The notes under the pieces are model-generated. The model had not been told where the DNA came from and searched no databases. It saw nothing but the letters and a program-made list of their open reading frames with translations. This document shows, in pieces, positions 17,253-26,249 of a stretch of DNA of 64,000 nt. The DNA lies in assembly GCA_020025425.1 (NCBI GenBank), contig JAHHSD010000002.1, forward strand, positions 41,265 through 105,264, written 5' to 3'. Position numbers and translations under genes: made by a program. The DNA is from Oscillospiraceae bacterium (GTDB lineage Bacteria; Bacillota; Clostridia; Oscillospirales; Oscillospiraceae). Each line of letters begins with the position of its first letter. Within the stretch, counting starts at the first letter, position 1.

Positions 17253-17951
17253 TTAACCCGCGCTGAGCATCCGACGCACGATCAGCAGAATAAATTCCAC
17301 TGTACCGGCTGCCACCATGATGGCGATGCCCTTGTTTCCGGGCTTGCGGATCTGAATATGGCTGAGGAACAGGAACCCGGTCACCACCGCGACGATCATG
17401 TACACCAGGGTAATGTCCTCGGGCAGCAGGTACTGGAACAGCAGGACCAGGGGGAAAATCAGAGAGGCAGAGGTCACAGGCAGGCCGGTATAATACTTGC
17501 GGCAGCCGCCCTCCGTCTTTTGCCGCTCCTCCTCAGTAACATTGAAGTAGGCCAGACGGATCATGGCAGCCAGGACATAGAGCACCAGGACCGTGTGGAC
17601 CAGTCCGACGCCCACCATGGCCTGCCAGCGGGGCAGGTGCTCAGTGAAGGCACCCTGGAGCAGCGGGGAGGTGCGGATCAGGGCCGTTCCGATGCAGGCG
17701 GGCAGCACACCAAAGGCCACCAGGTCTGAGAGGGAGTCGATTTGAATACCGAAATTCTGTTCCATCTGACTGCGGTTCTGCTTGGTGCGGGCTACTTTTC
17801 CGTCAAATGCGTCGCACAGTCCGCAGAACAGCAGAAAAAAGCAGCCAACATAGGGGTGTCCGTTTCCGGCCAGGGACACCACAATGCCAGCACTGGCGGA
17901 CAGCAGCGATAAGTAGGTCAGGATAACCGTATAGTCATAAATTCCGATCAT
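17253..17951 (-). CDS. pssA: CDP-diacylglycerol--serine O-phosphatidyltransferase
   Basis: 232 residues with about six to eight membrane spans. The CDP-alcohol phosphotransferase motif runs D50-G-x2-A-R55 ... G68-x3-D72-x3-D76 (within FDGKVARTKQN and GIQIDSLSDL). The spacer between A-R and G is 12 residues rather than 8, as in the longer clostridial PssA type. It makes phosphatidylserine from CDP-diacylglycerol and serine. Its start overlaps the end of the upstream flippase-like gene by 17 nt and psd follows, so the order is flippase-like, pssA, psd. Confidence 0.95.
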   Translation of the reverse strand: MIGIYDYTVILTYLSLLSASAGIVVSLAGNGHPYVGCFFLLFCGLCDAFDGKVARTKQNRSQMEQNFGIQIDSLSDLVAFGVLPACIGTALIRTSPLLQGAFTEHLPRWQAMVGVGLVHTVLVLYVLAAMIRLAYFNVTEEERQKTEGGCRKYYTGLPVTSASLIFPLVLLFQYLLPEDITLVYMIVAVVTGFLFLSHIQIRKPGNKGIAIMVAAGTVEFILLIVRRMLSAG

Positions 17952-19029
17952 TTTGGATCGTTCTCCTTTTCTCTCTATTATAGCATGCGAAACGAATCAG
18001 CAGGACCGCACAGCACAGCAGGACACAACCGTAGAAGGACAGGGAGCGGCTGAGGATCTCCAGATCGGCCGCCTGCTGGGCCGTTGTGAAGAAGCCAAGT
18101 CCGTCCAGCATCAGGTAGTCCGTCACGCCCATGCCGCCGGGAATGGGCACAAAATTGGATCCAAGCACCACATAGCTCTGCATCGCCCATATATCCAGCG
18201 GTGAGGCTATATCGCCCCCCATAGCCAGACAGACAAACACAGTCACCAGGATCTGAGAGGTTCGCTGGAGCAGGTTGTACAGAAACACCCGGAGCAGCAT
18301 CTTTCTCTGTCCCACCAGCAGGGTGGAGCACTGCCGATAGTCCTCCATCAGCTTTATGAGCTTGGTCTCCAGCTTTTTCTCCTGTCGGACCAGATGCAGC
18401 TTTCCCAGAAGCCACAGCAGTCCGCTGCACAGCTTGTGCAGCAGCCGCTCATTTTTGACCAGCAGATAGAAAAAAAATGTCAGCCCTACCTGGACCAAAG
18501 CCCCAGCCACGATCAGCACCTGTGATATCCCGCTGAACCGAAAAAACATTCCCGGTCTCAGCAACACACAGATCACCCCGACGATGGGGATGCACAGGGT
18601 ATACATTGTCACATTCAGCAGAAGTGTCGCTGTAACCCCGGTCACCGGGATGCCGTCCTGCACCATCAGCAGTGCGCATGCGGGCTGTCCGCCCGTTGCC
18701 GATGGCGTAATGGCGGAAAAGTAAATGTCTGCTGCCGCATACATCCAGCTTTTCCGCTTCGTGGTCGGATGGCTGAGCGTCTGACAAATGCAGCGTACTG
18801 CACAGGCCTCGAAGTGGATAAAGCCCAGCATGGCGCACAGCGCAGCACCCAGCCAAAACCAGTTCGCTCTGGAAATGCTGTTCAGGAAGGACTCCAGGGA
18901 GGTCCCCTGGGTCTGGGCAGCCACCGCGCGGATGGTAATCACAGCAATCAGCAGAGACAGGACCGTCCAGATATGCTGTTTGAACCAGGGCTTGATGTCT
19001 ATTTTCTTTTTGGTGTGTGGCTGTGCCAT
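17935..19029 (-). CDS. Flippase-like membrane protein (UPF0104/LPG_synthase_TM family)
   Basis: 364 residues. After a basic N-terminus (MAQPHTKKKIDIKPWFKQH) there are about eight hydrophobic spans. The family block SAITPSATGGQPACALLM (about 110-127) and the late VPIPGGMGVTDYLML signature are present. Like the protein at 2656 it lacks a soluble transferase domain. Placement ahead of pssA and psd, with a 17-nt overlap, suggests it moves a phospholipid (perhaps PE or PS) across the membrane; this is inference. GGAGGGGGA sits directly before the ATG at 19029. Confidence 0.75.
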   Translation of the reverse strand: MAQPHTKKKIDIKPWFKQHIWTVLSLLIAVITIRAVAAQTQGTSLESFLNSISRANWFWLGAALCAMLGFIHFEACAVRCICQTLSHPTTKRKSWMYAAADIYFSAITPSATGGQPACALLMVQDGIPVTGVTATLLLNVTMYTLCIPIVGVICVLLRPGMFFRFSGISQVLIVAGALVQVGLTFFFYLLVKNERLLHKLCSGLLWLLGKLHLVRQEKKLETKLIKLMEDYRQCSTLLVGQRKMLLRVFLYNLLQRTSQILVTVFVCLAMGGDIASPLDIWAMQSYVVLGSNFVPIPGGMGVTDYLMLDGLGFFTTAQQAADLEILSRSLSFYGCVLLCCAVLLIRFACYNREKRRTIQNDRNL

Positions 19030-19206
19030 GGATTCTCCCCCTCCGCATTGTACTGACGCCCATTCACATACACCGAACGGTGGAAAACAGGCAGCCCGTC
19101 CAGGTCTGTGGTTTATCATATCGCTTTTTTCTCCGGTACGCCATACGCCGCGGTCGAACTTAAGATACTCTTATAAAAAACTTAAGATTTGGGAGTATTC
19201 TTTTTT

Positions 19207-19236
19207 ATTGTAAGACGTACCCCATTGTAAAGTCAA
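19207..19236 (-). promoter_or_regulatory. Promoter of the phosphatidylethanolamine operon
   Basis: On the minus strand TTGACT (19236-19231) and TACAAT (19212-19207) with 18-bp spacing. The 170-nt leader that follows contains a CTTAAGAT direct repeat (around 19159 and 19181) of unknown meaning. Confidence 0.6.
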
Positions 19237-19276
19237 GCGTAATTCGGACTTTCCGGCAAGTCCTTTGGCTTTTTTG

Positions 19277-19299
19277 TAAAAAAAAGGTTTTACCTTCCG
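19277..19299 (-). terminator. Short terminator at the end of the cobalamin operon
   Basis: On the minus strand GGAAGGT-AAA-ACCTT forms a short stem (with G-T pairs) followed by a run of eight T. The cbiC stop lies inside the stem. Confidence 0.45.
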
Positions 19300-19940
19300 C
19301 CTGCTCGATAAAGCAGGGCATTGCAGATGGCAGCTGCCACCGTGCTGCCCCCCTTGCGTCCCATGGCTGCAATAGCCGGGATATCCCGCTCCTCAGCCAG
19401 GGCCAGGATGCGCTCCTTGCTCTCCACCACGTTGACGAAGCCCACCGGCACCGCCACGATCAGTGCGGGATGCAGCCTGCCCTCCCGGATCAGCTCCTCC
19501 ATCCGCAGCAGAGCCGTAGGGGCGTTTCCGATGGCATAAATGCCCCCGGGGAACTCCTCCGCTCCCAGATCCATGGAAACTACCGCACGGGTGGTCCCCA
19601 GCTGGGCAGCCCGCCGGGCCACCCGCTCCTCCGCCATAAAGCAGCGGGCCTCCACCCCCAGGCGCTCCATAGCCTTGGCATTGATGCCGGAGCGGGCCAT
19701 ATTGGTGTCGGTGACAATGGTGGTCCCGGCCGCCAGGGCCTCCATCCCCCGCCGGGCGGCGTGGGGGGTAAAGACCAGATTTTTGGCGTAGTCAAAGTCC
19801 GCCGTGGTGTGGATGGTCCGGTGGACCACAAAGGCGTGTTCCTCAGGCAGCTCCACGCCCATCTCCTCCAGCTCCCGGCGGATGATGTGCATGCTCTCGT
19901 TCTCGATCTCCATGGGTTTTCCGAATTTCAATTCCTTCAC
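19290..19940 (-). CDS. cbiC: Cobalt-precorrin-8 methylmutase
   Basis: 216 residues. It moves the methyl group from C-11 to C-12 to give cobyrinate. Family blocks: PMEIENESMHIIRRELEE at the start, the catalytic-His segment VVHRTIHTTADFDYAKNLVF, TTIVTDTNMARSGIN, AIGNAPTALLRMEELI and AVPVGFVNVVESKERI. It starts with GTG at 19940, preceded by GGAGG at 7-nt spacing, and overlaps the cbiET stop as GTGA. Last gene of the operon. Confidence 0.95.
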   Translation of the reverse strand: MKELKFGKPMEIENESMHIIRRELEEMGVELPEEHAFVVHRTIHTTADFDYAKNLVFTPHAARRGMEALAAGTTIVTDTNMARSGINAKAMERLGVEARCFMAEERVARRAAQLGTTRAVVSMDLGAEEFPGGIYAIGNAPTALLRMEELIREGRLHPALIVAVPVGFVNVVESKERILALAEERDIPAIAAMGRKGGSTVAAAICNALLYRAGGR

Positions 19941-21145
19941 TGCTGTTCCTCCCCATTGGCGCAGATGAGCCACACCGGATTTTGTCCCATCATCAGATGG
20001 AGCTGCCCCGCCGGTCTGGACCGGGCGGCCCAGAGCTGGGTCACCTGGGCGGACAGGCCGTGCCGGCCCAGGCTCTCCAGGGCGGCGGTCAGGGTCTCCA
20101 CGGCGATGGCGCTGATGCAGATGCGGACAGCCGGATTTTTTTCCAGCACATGGTCCACGATCTCCCCCAGCTTTCCTCCGCTGCCCCCGATAAAGACAGC
20201 GTCGGGGGGCGGCAGCGGGATCAGGACCTCCGGTGCCGCCCCGGGGATCACCCGCAGCTGCCAGGCCCCGAACTTCTCCCGGTTGGTCCGGATCAGCTCC
20301 AGGCCCTCCTCCTCCCGCTCGATGGCGTACACCTGCCCGCACTTGGCCAGCAGGGCCATCTCCACCGACACGGAGCCGGTCCCGGCCCCCACGTCGTACA
20401 AAATCTCGTCCGGGCGGATGGCCAGCTTGGCCAGGGCGGCGGCACGCACCTCCTGTTTGGTCATGGGGACCTTGCCGCGGACAAACTCCTCGTCCCCAAT
20501 GCCCTGGGTCACAGCCCGCCTGGCGGGCTCCACCCCCTCTACCAGCAGCACGCTGAGGGGGGCGAAGCTCTGCTCCGCCAGCTCGGCCACTGTACCGCGG
20601 ATCAGCCGCTGGGCGGGGTAGGACAGCTCCTCCCCCACCACGGCATGGAGCCGGCCCAGGCCGGCCTCGGTCAGAGCGCGGCAGAGCTGGACCGCTCCGC
20701 CGCTCCCCCCTGTGAGGAAAAACACCTTTCGGCCGTCCAGCACCTCGCCCACCGGGTCGCTGGCCACGCCGTGGGCCGAGACCAGCTTCCAGTCCTGCCA
20801 GGGCTCCCCCAGCAGGGCAGCCAGATACTGCGGGCTGGAGATCCCGGGCAGCACCCGGCAGTCGATCCCCGCCTCCTCCAGCAGGGGGACCAGGGTGCGG
20901 GTCCCGGAGTAGAACCCGGTGTCTCCGCTGTACAGGACACAGGGGCGCTTTGCCCCGGAGCTGCGGATCAGCTCCAGCAGCTCACCGGCCTTGGTGGCTG
21001 CGGCAGTCCGCTGGCCCGGAGCCGCCAGCTCTTCCACCAGCCGGCGGGAGCCGGCCACCCAGTCGGCCTGCTCCAGGGCCGTCCGCCCCTCTATGGTCAT
21101 GGTCTGGGGATTGCCCAGCCCCACTCCGATCAAATCGACCCGCAT
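19937..21145 (-). CDS. cbiET: Fused cobalt-precorrin-7 C5-methyltransferase / cobalt-precorrin-6B C15-methyltransferase (decarboxylating)
   Basis: 402 residues in two parts. Residues 1-200 are CbiE, a tetrapyrrole methylase (VDLIGVGLGNPQTMT, then YSGDTGFYSG and LPGISSPQYLAALLG). Residues 215-402 are CbiT, a class I SAM methyltransferase (VRAAALAKLAIRP, YDVGAGTGSVSVEMALL, AVFIGGSGG). The fusion corresponds to CobL of the aerobic pathway and adds two methyls with loss of CO2 from the ring-C acetate. The ATG at 21145 lies 16 nt inside the end of cbiJ. Confidence 0.95.
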   Translation of the reverse strand: MRVDLIGVGLGNPQTMTIEGRTALEQADWVAGSRRLVEELAAPGQRTAAATKAGELLELIRSSGAKRPCVLYSGDTGFYSGTRTLVPLLEEAGIDCRVLPGISSPQYLAALLGEPWQDWKLVSAHGVASDPVGEVLDGRKVFFLTGGSGGAVQLCRALTEAGLGRLHAVVGEELSYPAQRLIRGTVAELAEQSFAPLSVLLVEGVEPARRAVTQGIGDEEFVRGKVPMTKQEVRAAALAKLAIRPDEILYDVGAGTGSVSVEMALLAKCGQVYAIEREEEGLELIRTNREKFGAWQLRVIPGAAPEVLIPLPPPDAVFIGGSGGKLGEIVDHVLEKNPAVRICISAIAVETLTAALESLGRHGLSAQVTQLWAARSRPAGQLHLMMGQNPVWLICANGEEQQ

Positions 21146-21885
21146 CCCGCTTCTCCTTCCTGTCCGGCGAGCCAGGAGACCACCTCTTCCAGGGTGTCTC
21201 CCTCCTCCACCGGCCGACGTATGATGACCAGCTCTACCCCCAAATTGCGGGCGGCTGATACCTTCTCCATAAATCCGCCCGCCCGGCCGCCGTCCTTGGT
21301 GACCAGAAAACGGATCTGAAACTCCTCCAGCACCGCCTCGTTGAGCCGCTGGCTGAAGGGACCGTGCATGGCAATGATGTTCCGGGTGGGCACCCCCAGG
21401 GCCCGGCAGGCGGCAATGCTCTCCTCCACCGGCAGGACCCGGGGAAAGAGCCGCTCCGGGGACAGGCCGGAAAAGGCCCCCAGCTCCTTGGCCCCGGTGG
21501 TCAGCAGGACATTGCCCTCCCGGGTCCGGAGCCACTCTGCCGCCTGGGCGGCGCTGTCCACCCAGCGGCCCTCTGTCTCTCCCCCGGCCCCGCGGACCAG
21601 GCGGCGCAGGGGAACGCCGGTCTGCTCACAGGCCGCCCGGATGCTCTGGCTGGCCAGCACAGCGTAGGGGTGGGTGGCGTCCACACAGCAGTCGAACTGC
21701 GCCAGCAGCCGGACCATCTCCTCCGTGGTCCTGCGGCCCACCAGGACGGTGAGCCCGCCGATCTGCTCCAGCTCCTCCGCCCCCAGGTCGGTGGCCACAC
21801 TGACAGCCACCTCCAGCCCCGCCTCAGACAGCCGCTGGGCCAGCTGGCGGCCCTCCGTGGTCCCGCCAAAAATCAGGACTCTCAT
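21130..21885 (-). CDS. cbiJ: Cobalt-precorrin-6A reductase
   Basis: 251 residues, CbiJ/CobK family. It starts with the nucleotide-binding RVLIFGGTTEGRQLAQRL, continues CVDATHPYAVLASQSI (family-specific) and ends with the KDGGRAGGFMEKVSAARNLG block. It reduces the macrocycle of cobalt-precorrin-6A with a nicotinamide cofactor. ATG overlaps the cbiH stop (ATGA). Confidence 0.93.
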   Translation of the reverse strand: MRVLIFGGTTEGRQLAQRLSEAGLEVAVSVATDLGAEELEQIGGLTVLVGRRTTEEMVRLLAQFDCCVDATHPYAVLASQSIRAACEQTGVPLRRLVRGAGGETEGRWVDSAAQAAEWLRTREGNVLLTTGAKELGAFSGLSPERLFPRVLPVEESIAACRALGVPTRNIIAMHGPFSQRLNEAVLEEFQIRFLVTKDGGRAGGFMEKVSAARNLGVELVIIRRPVEEGDTLEEVVSWLAGQEGEAGCGSI

Positions 21886-22616
21886 ACTTTGTTCTGGTAG
21901 CCCCGGGGGGTGACCATCCGCCCGCCCAGATTTTCAGTGGCAGAGGAGCCGATGAACACAGTGGTGAACATGTCCAGCTCCTCATCCTTCAGTTCCTCCA
22001 GGGTGAGGACCCGGCTCTCCTGGCCCTCCCGGCCGATGCAGCGCACCCAGCCACACACGGTCTGCGGGCCCTGATGGCGCAGGACGATCTCACAGGCCCG
22101 GCGCAGATGGTCCTTCCGGCGGCGGCTGGTGGGGTTATAGAGGCACAGGATCAGATCGGCCTGGGCGGCCAGGTCCAGCCGCTTTTCTATGGTCTCCCAG
22201 GGGGTGAGCAGGTCGGACAGGGAGATCACCGCGAAGTCGTGCATCAGCGGGGCGCCCAGCACCGCCGCACCGGCGGTGGCCGCTGTGATCCCGGGGATCA
22301 CCTGGATGTCCACCTCCGGATACTCCCCCGCCAGCTCCAAAATGGGACCGGCCATGCCGTAGACACCGGCGTCGCCGCTGCACACCATGGCGGTGGTCTT
22401 GCCGGCGGCGCTGGACTCCAGGGCCATGCGGCAGCGCTCCAGCTCCCGGGTCATGGGGGTGGTGAGGATCTCCTTTCCCGGGAAATCCCCCTGGATCAGC
22501 TCTAAATAGGTGGTATATCCGCACAAGACCTGGGCCGACTCCAGGGCCGCCCGGCCCTGAGGGGTCAGGCAGTCGGGGGTGCCGGGCCCAAGGCCCACAA
22601 CGAACAGGGTTTTCAT
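21882..22616 (-). CDS. cbiH: Cobalt-factor III / precorrin-3B C17-methyltransferase
   Basis: 244 residues, tetrapyrrole methylase fold: LFVVGLGPGTPDCLTPQ (SAM loop), CGYTTYLELI, VCSGDAGVYGMAGP, VIPGITAATAGAAVLGAPL, and LCLYNPTSRRRKDHL, which is specific to the CbiH/CobJ branch. In the anaerobic route it methylates C-17 with ring contraction. The ATG at 22616 has GGAGGAG at good spacing and overlaps the cbiG stop (ATGA). Confidence 0.95.
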   Translation of the reverse strand: MKTLFVVGLGPGTPDCLTPQGRAALESAQVLCGYTTYLELIQGDFPGKEILTTPMTRELERCRMALESSAAGKTTAMVCSGDAGVYGMAGPILELAGEYPEVDIQVIPGITAATAGAAVLGAPLMHDFAVISLSDLLTPWETIEKRLDLAAQADLILCLYNPTSRRRKDHLRRACEIVLRHQGPQTVCGWVRCIGREGQESRVLTLEELKDEELDMFTTVFIGSSATENLGGRMVTPRGYQNKV

Positions 22617-23620
22617 TTGTGTCTCCTCCAATGTAAGGTGATTTCTCCCTGGGCCAGGGCCATGGTGACCCCGTTCCGGGCCTGCTTGGGGACAACGACC
22701 TGGCCGCCGGCGGCCAGGGCCGCCGCCCGCTCGCAGATGTTGTCCACCCCGGTGACCTTCTGCACGAAGGCCGACGGGGTAAAGCTGCCCTCCACCCCGG
22801 AGAGCTCCTCGGGGGTATAGATGCTCAGGGGCAGGCGGTGGGCTTGGCAGAAGTCCAGCAGGCCGGGCTCCTCTGCCTTTAAGGTAACCGAGGCGGCCGT
22901 CCTGACCGCCTCCGGATAGACGTGAAATTGGTTCAGGAGGGCGGACCAGGCCCCCTCCAGCTTCTGGGCGGGCGTACCCTTGCGGCAGCCAACCCCCAGG
23001 GTCAGCGCCCGGGGCACCAGGACCAGCGGGGCAGACTCCTCCTCCCCGCAGCTCCAGTCGATCCGGACCCGGGCCTGGGCCCGGTCGGTCCACCGGATCC
23101 CGGGCGGGAGCTCTCCCTCCACGCTCCAGCGGGACCAGACGCCCACACACTCCCCCGCCAGCATGGCCTGGGACACGGGCAGGATGCGCTCCGGGTGGGG
23201 GACGGCGCAGTCCATCTCCCTGGCCCACTGGTCGAAGGCAAATACGCCGTTCACATCGGTGGCCGTGGTGAGGACACACTGGCAGCCCAGCAGCTCAGAC
23301 AGCTCCCGGGCCAGATCGTTTGCCCCGCCCAGGTGTCCGGACAGGATGGGGATGGCAAAGTGTCCTCCCTCATCCACCACCACCACGGCGGGATCGGTGG
23401 CCTTGGACCGCAAATGGGGAGCAATGGAGCGGACTGCGATCCCCGCCGCCCCTACAAAAATCAGGGCGTCCGCCCGGCCAAAGGCCAGGGCTGTCCAGTC
23501 CGCTGCACGCATCCCCTCCCGGGTGCAGGCGGCTTGGTGTCCCCGCCCGGTCAGGCTCTCCGCCAGGCCGGCGGCCAGCGCCCTTCCCCGGTCAGTGAAG
23601 GCGGTCAGCTCGATCCTCAC
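22613..23620 (-). CDS. cbiG: Cobalt-precorrin-5A hydrolase
   Basis: 335 residues. Residues 1-120 are the CbiG N-terminal domain (FVGAAGIAVRSIAPHL, SDPAVVVVDEGGHFAIPILSGHLGG pattern) and the last ~125 are the CbiG_C domain (GVGCRKGTPAQ, LPLSIYTPEELS). It opens the delta-lactone and releases a two-carbon unit, a step found only in the oxygen-independent pathway. Starts at GTG (23620), overlapping the cbiF stop as GTGA. Confidence 0.95.
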   Translation of the reverse strand: MRIELTAFTDRGRALAAGLAESLTGRGHQAACTREGMRAADWTALAFGRADALIFVGAAGIAVRSIAPHLRSKATDPAVVVVDEGGHFAIPILSGHLGGANDLARELSELLGCQCVLTTATDVNGVFAFDQWAREMDCAVPHPERILPVSQAMLAGECVGVWSRWSVEGELPPGIRWTDRAQARVRIDWSCGEEESAPLVLVPRALTLGVGCRKGTPAQKLEGAWSALLNQFHVYPEAVRTAASVTLKAEEPGLLDFCQAHRLPLSIYTPEELSGVEGSFTPSAFVQKVTGVDNICERAAALAAGGQVVVPKQARNGVTMALAQGEITLHWRRHK

Positions 23621-24372
23621 CGGCTGGCCTCCCGGTAGCCGGTGGCAAAGCCGGGGTCATAGAGCAGAGAGCGGTCATAGCTCCGGGCCAGGAAGGGGCC
23701 CACCAGCACCAGGGCGGTGCGGTCGATCCCCTGGTCCCGGCCGGTCTGGGCCAGCCTGCCCAGGGGGCAGCGGACCACCTTCTCCTCGGGCCAGCTGGCC
23801 TTGTAGACCAGGGCGGCCGGGGTCTCGGCGTCATAGGCCCCCTTGAGCAGCTCCTCCTGGAGCCCGTCCAGCAGGCCGGCAGAGAGGAAGATCACCATAG
23901 TGGCCCCGTGGGCGGCCAGCGAGGCGATGTCCTGGCCCGCTGGCACAGGTGTGCGTCCCGCCATGCGGGTGATGATGACGGTCTGGCTCACTCCGGGCAG
24001 GGTGTACTCCTCCCCCGCCGATGCGGCGGCGGCGCAGAAGCTGGACACACCGGGGGTGTCGTCCCAGGCGATGCCCAGCTTATCAAGGGCGTCCATCTGC
24101 TCCCGGATCGCCCCGTAGAGACAGGGGTCCCCGGTGTGCAGGCGGACGGTGTCGTGCCCCAGCCTGTCCTGCTCCTCCATCACGGCCAGCACCTGCTCCA
24201 AGGTCATGTGGGCGCTGTTGTAGATGGCGGCCCCCTCCCGGGTCAGGGCCAGCAGGGCGGGATTGACCAGACTGCCCGCATAGATGACGCACTGGGCCTC
24301 CTCCAGCAGCCTGGCGCCCCGCCGGGTGATGAGATCGGGCGCGCCGGGACCGGCCCCCACAAAATGTACCAT
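23617..24372 (-). CDS. cbiF: Cobalt-precorrin-4 C11-methyltransferase
   Basis: 251 residues, tetrapyrrole methylase: VHFVGAGPGAPDLITRRG, YAGSLVNPALL, LHTGDPCLYGAIREQM (SAM contacts), DDTPGVSSFCAAAASAGEEYTLP and QTVIITRMAGRTPVP, all diagnostic of CbiF/CobM. It starts 32 nt after cbiL with AGGAGG, the only real gap in the operon, so it may also be initiated independently. Confidence 0.95.
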   Translation of the reverse strand: MVHFVGAGPGAPDLITRRGARLLEEAQCVIYAGSLVNPALLALTREGAAIYNSAHMTLEQVLAVMEEQDRLGHDTVRLHTGDPCLYGAIREQMDALDKLGIAWDDTPGVSSFCAAAASAGEEYTLPGVSQTVIITRMAGRTPVPAGQDIASLAAHGATMVIFLSAGLLDGLQEELLKGAYDAETPAALVYKASWPEEKVVRCPLGRLAQTGRDQGIDRTALVLVGPFLARSYDRSLLYDPGFATGYREASR

Positions 24373-24404
24373 GTTTTGTCCTCCTAACGATTTACAGCAT
24401 CCCC

Positions 24405-25085
24405 TCAGGGGACGATCAATGTGGTAAAATAGCCCGCATCCCGGGGCTTTTCGTCCAAATGCTCCACCACCCGCTCCCCGGGCAGGCCGCAGTTCTCCAC
24501 CATCCCGCTCCGGGCCAGCAGATCCCGCTCCTCCAGCTGCTCCAGCAGCTGGGGCAGCTGGCGTCCCGCCTTCATGATCACCTTTCCCCCGGGCAGGTCC
24601 AGAGCCTCCGCTCCGCCGCCTGGGATGATGTGCAGGGGCCGGTCCGGCTCGGTAGTGAGGCTCCGGCCCAGACGGGCGGCCGCCGCACAGAAGCTGGTCA
24701 CGCCGGGGATCATCTCACACCGGAAGCCCTCCTCCTTCAGCAGGTCCATCAGGTAGCAGTAGGTGGAAAAAACGGACACGTCACCCAGGACGGGCATGGC
24801 CACGTCTCGGCCCTCCAGCAGATGGGCGCGGACCTGCTCCACCGCCGCCAGGTGGCCCCGGCGCTGGACCTGACGGTCCGGGGACATGGAAAATTGGAGG
24901 GGCAGGAGCAGCTTGTCCTCCAGCTGCACAGCCTGGGCCACGATGGTGTAGGCCACCATCTCCCCGGACCTGGTCTGGGGCACGGCCAGCACCGGACAGC
25001 GCTCCAGCACCCGGACCGCCTTGAGGGTCAGCAGCTCCGGATCTCCCGGACCCACACTCACACCATAGAAAACGCCATGTCTCAT
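24405..25085 (-). CDS. cbiL: Cobalt-factor II C20-methyltransferase
   Basis: 226 residues. Tetrapyrrole methylase of the CbiL/CobI branch: VFYGVSVGPGDPELLTLKAV, VAMPVLGDVSVFSTYCYL, MIPGVTSFCAAAARLGRSL and VIMKAGRQLPQLLEQL. The ATG at 25085 overlaps the cbiD stop as ATGA and has GGAGG 10 nt upstream; the GTG at 25094 is too close to that site. Confidence 0.93.
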   Translation of the reverse strand: MRHGVFYGVSVGPGDPELLTLKAVRVLERCPVLAVPQTRSGEMVAYTIVAQAVQLEDKLLLPLQFSMSPDRQVQRRGHLAAVEQVRAHLLEGRDVAMPVLGDVSVFSTYCYLMDLLKEEGFRCEMIPGVTSFCAAAARLGRSLTTEPDRPLHIIPGGGAEALDLPGGKVIMKAGRQLPQLLEQLEERDLLARSGMVENCGLPGERVVEHLDEKPRDAGYFTTLIVP

Positions 25086-26218
25086 CGCTTCCACGCCTCC
25101 AAAAGGTCTTTCGCGGCCTGTGTCATGCCCAGCAGGCCCCGCTGATTGGTAAAAATCACCGCGCCGACCCGCAGGCCCTCCCCAGCGCGGCGGGACAGAT
25201 GGCCCTGGATAGCAGTCAGGAGCCGGTCCAGCACCGGACCGGTCAGTCCCGCGCCGTCCAGCAGGTCCAGACAGGCGTCGGTGGTGGCGGTCTCCATCAG
25301 CCGGGCGGCCAGCTCAGGACCGCACCCGCAGACAGCGGCGTGGGCGCAGAGCAGCTCGGTGCGGCAGTCGGCCCAGCGGGAGTGGGTGTTCATCACGCCC
25401 CCGGCCACCTTGACCAGCTTGCCCAGATGGCCCACCAGAAGGGCCTGGGAATAGCCCTCCAGCCGGACCAGGTCCAGGGTCTCTCCGATGAAGTTGGAGC
25501 ACTTCACCACCGGCTCCCGCCCGGGGACCAGGCCGGAGCTCTCCAGAAAATCCAGCCCGTAGTTCCCCGGGGTGAGGACCACCCGGTCCGCCCCCTGGGT
25601 CCGGTGCTGGCGCAGCTCCAGGCCGATGGTGTCCACCAGGGCCTGGGTGCTCATAGGCTCCACCACCCCGGAGGTCCCCAGGATAGAGATGCCCCCCTCC
25701 ACCCCCATTTGAGGATTGAAGGTGCGCTGAGCGGCCTCCCGGCCGCCGGGCACCGAAATGGTGATCTCCAGCCCGCCGTCATAGCCCAGCTCCTCTGCCG
25801 CCGCCTCGGCGGCCTGGGCGATCATCTGCCGGGGGACCCGGTTGATGGCGGCCTCGCCCACCGGCTGGTCCAGTCCGGGCTTGGTGACCACGCCTACGCC
25901 CTCACCGCCCCGGATGACCACGCCGCCCCCCGGGATCTGCCTGACCCCGGCCTGAATGACCAGGCCGTGGGTGGCGTCTACGTCGTCTCCGCCGTCCTTC
26001 ACCACCTGGCAGAAGGCGGCGCCATCCTCCAGGCGGGGGTCCTCCAGCGGGCCCTCCACCGCCAGGCCCTTGGGGGTGGTCAGCCGGGCAGTATCGGGCG
26101 CCCGGCCGGTGAGCAGCAGGTGGACCGCCCCCTGGGCGGCCAGGGCGGCGCAGGTGCCGGTGGTGTATCCGCACCGCAGCCGCTTGCCCCCTGATACAAT
26201 ATAGTGCTCAAAAGCCAT
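25082..26218 (-). CDS. cbiD: Cobalt-precorrin-5B C1-methyltransferase
   Basis: 378 residues from the ATG at 26218, usual CbiD length. Diagnostic blocks: LRCGYTTGTCAALAAQGAV near the start, DGGDDVDATHGLVI, INRVPRQMI, ISILGTSGVVEPMS and SNFIGETLDL. CbiD exists only in the anaerobic route. GGGAGGG about 8 nt upstream decides this start over the longer ATG choices. First gene of an eight-gene operon with almost continuous start/stop overlaps. Confidence 0.95.
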   Translation of the reverse strand: MAFEHYIVSGGKRLRCGYTTGTCAALAAQGAVHLLLTGRAPDTARLTTPKGLAVEGPLEDPRLEDGAAFCQVVKDGGDDVDATHGLVIQAGVRQIPGGGVVIRGGEGVGVVTKPGLDQPVGEAAINRVPRQMIAQAAEAAAEELGYDGGLEITISVPGGREAAQRTFNPQMGVEGGISILGTSGVVEPMSTQALVDTIGLELRQHRTQGADRVVLTPGNYGLDFLESSGLVPGREPVVKCSNFIGETLDLVRLEGYSQALLVGHLGKLVKVAGGVMNTHSRWADCRTELLCAHAAVCGCGPELAARLMETATTDACLDLLDGAGLTGPVLDRLLTAIQGHLSRRAGEGLRVGAVIFTNQRGLLGMTQAAKDLLEAWKR

Positions 26219-26249
26219 GGCCCATCCCTCCCCCATTTTACGTCTTTCT

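Noticed and set aside
19937..21535. The cbiET frame is open about 130 codons upstream of the chosen start.
   Set aside because: The added residues mirror cbiJ in another frame and do not belong to the CbiE fold; the ATG at 21145 begins the conserved VDLIGVGLGNP.
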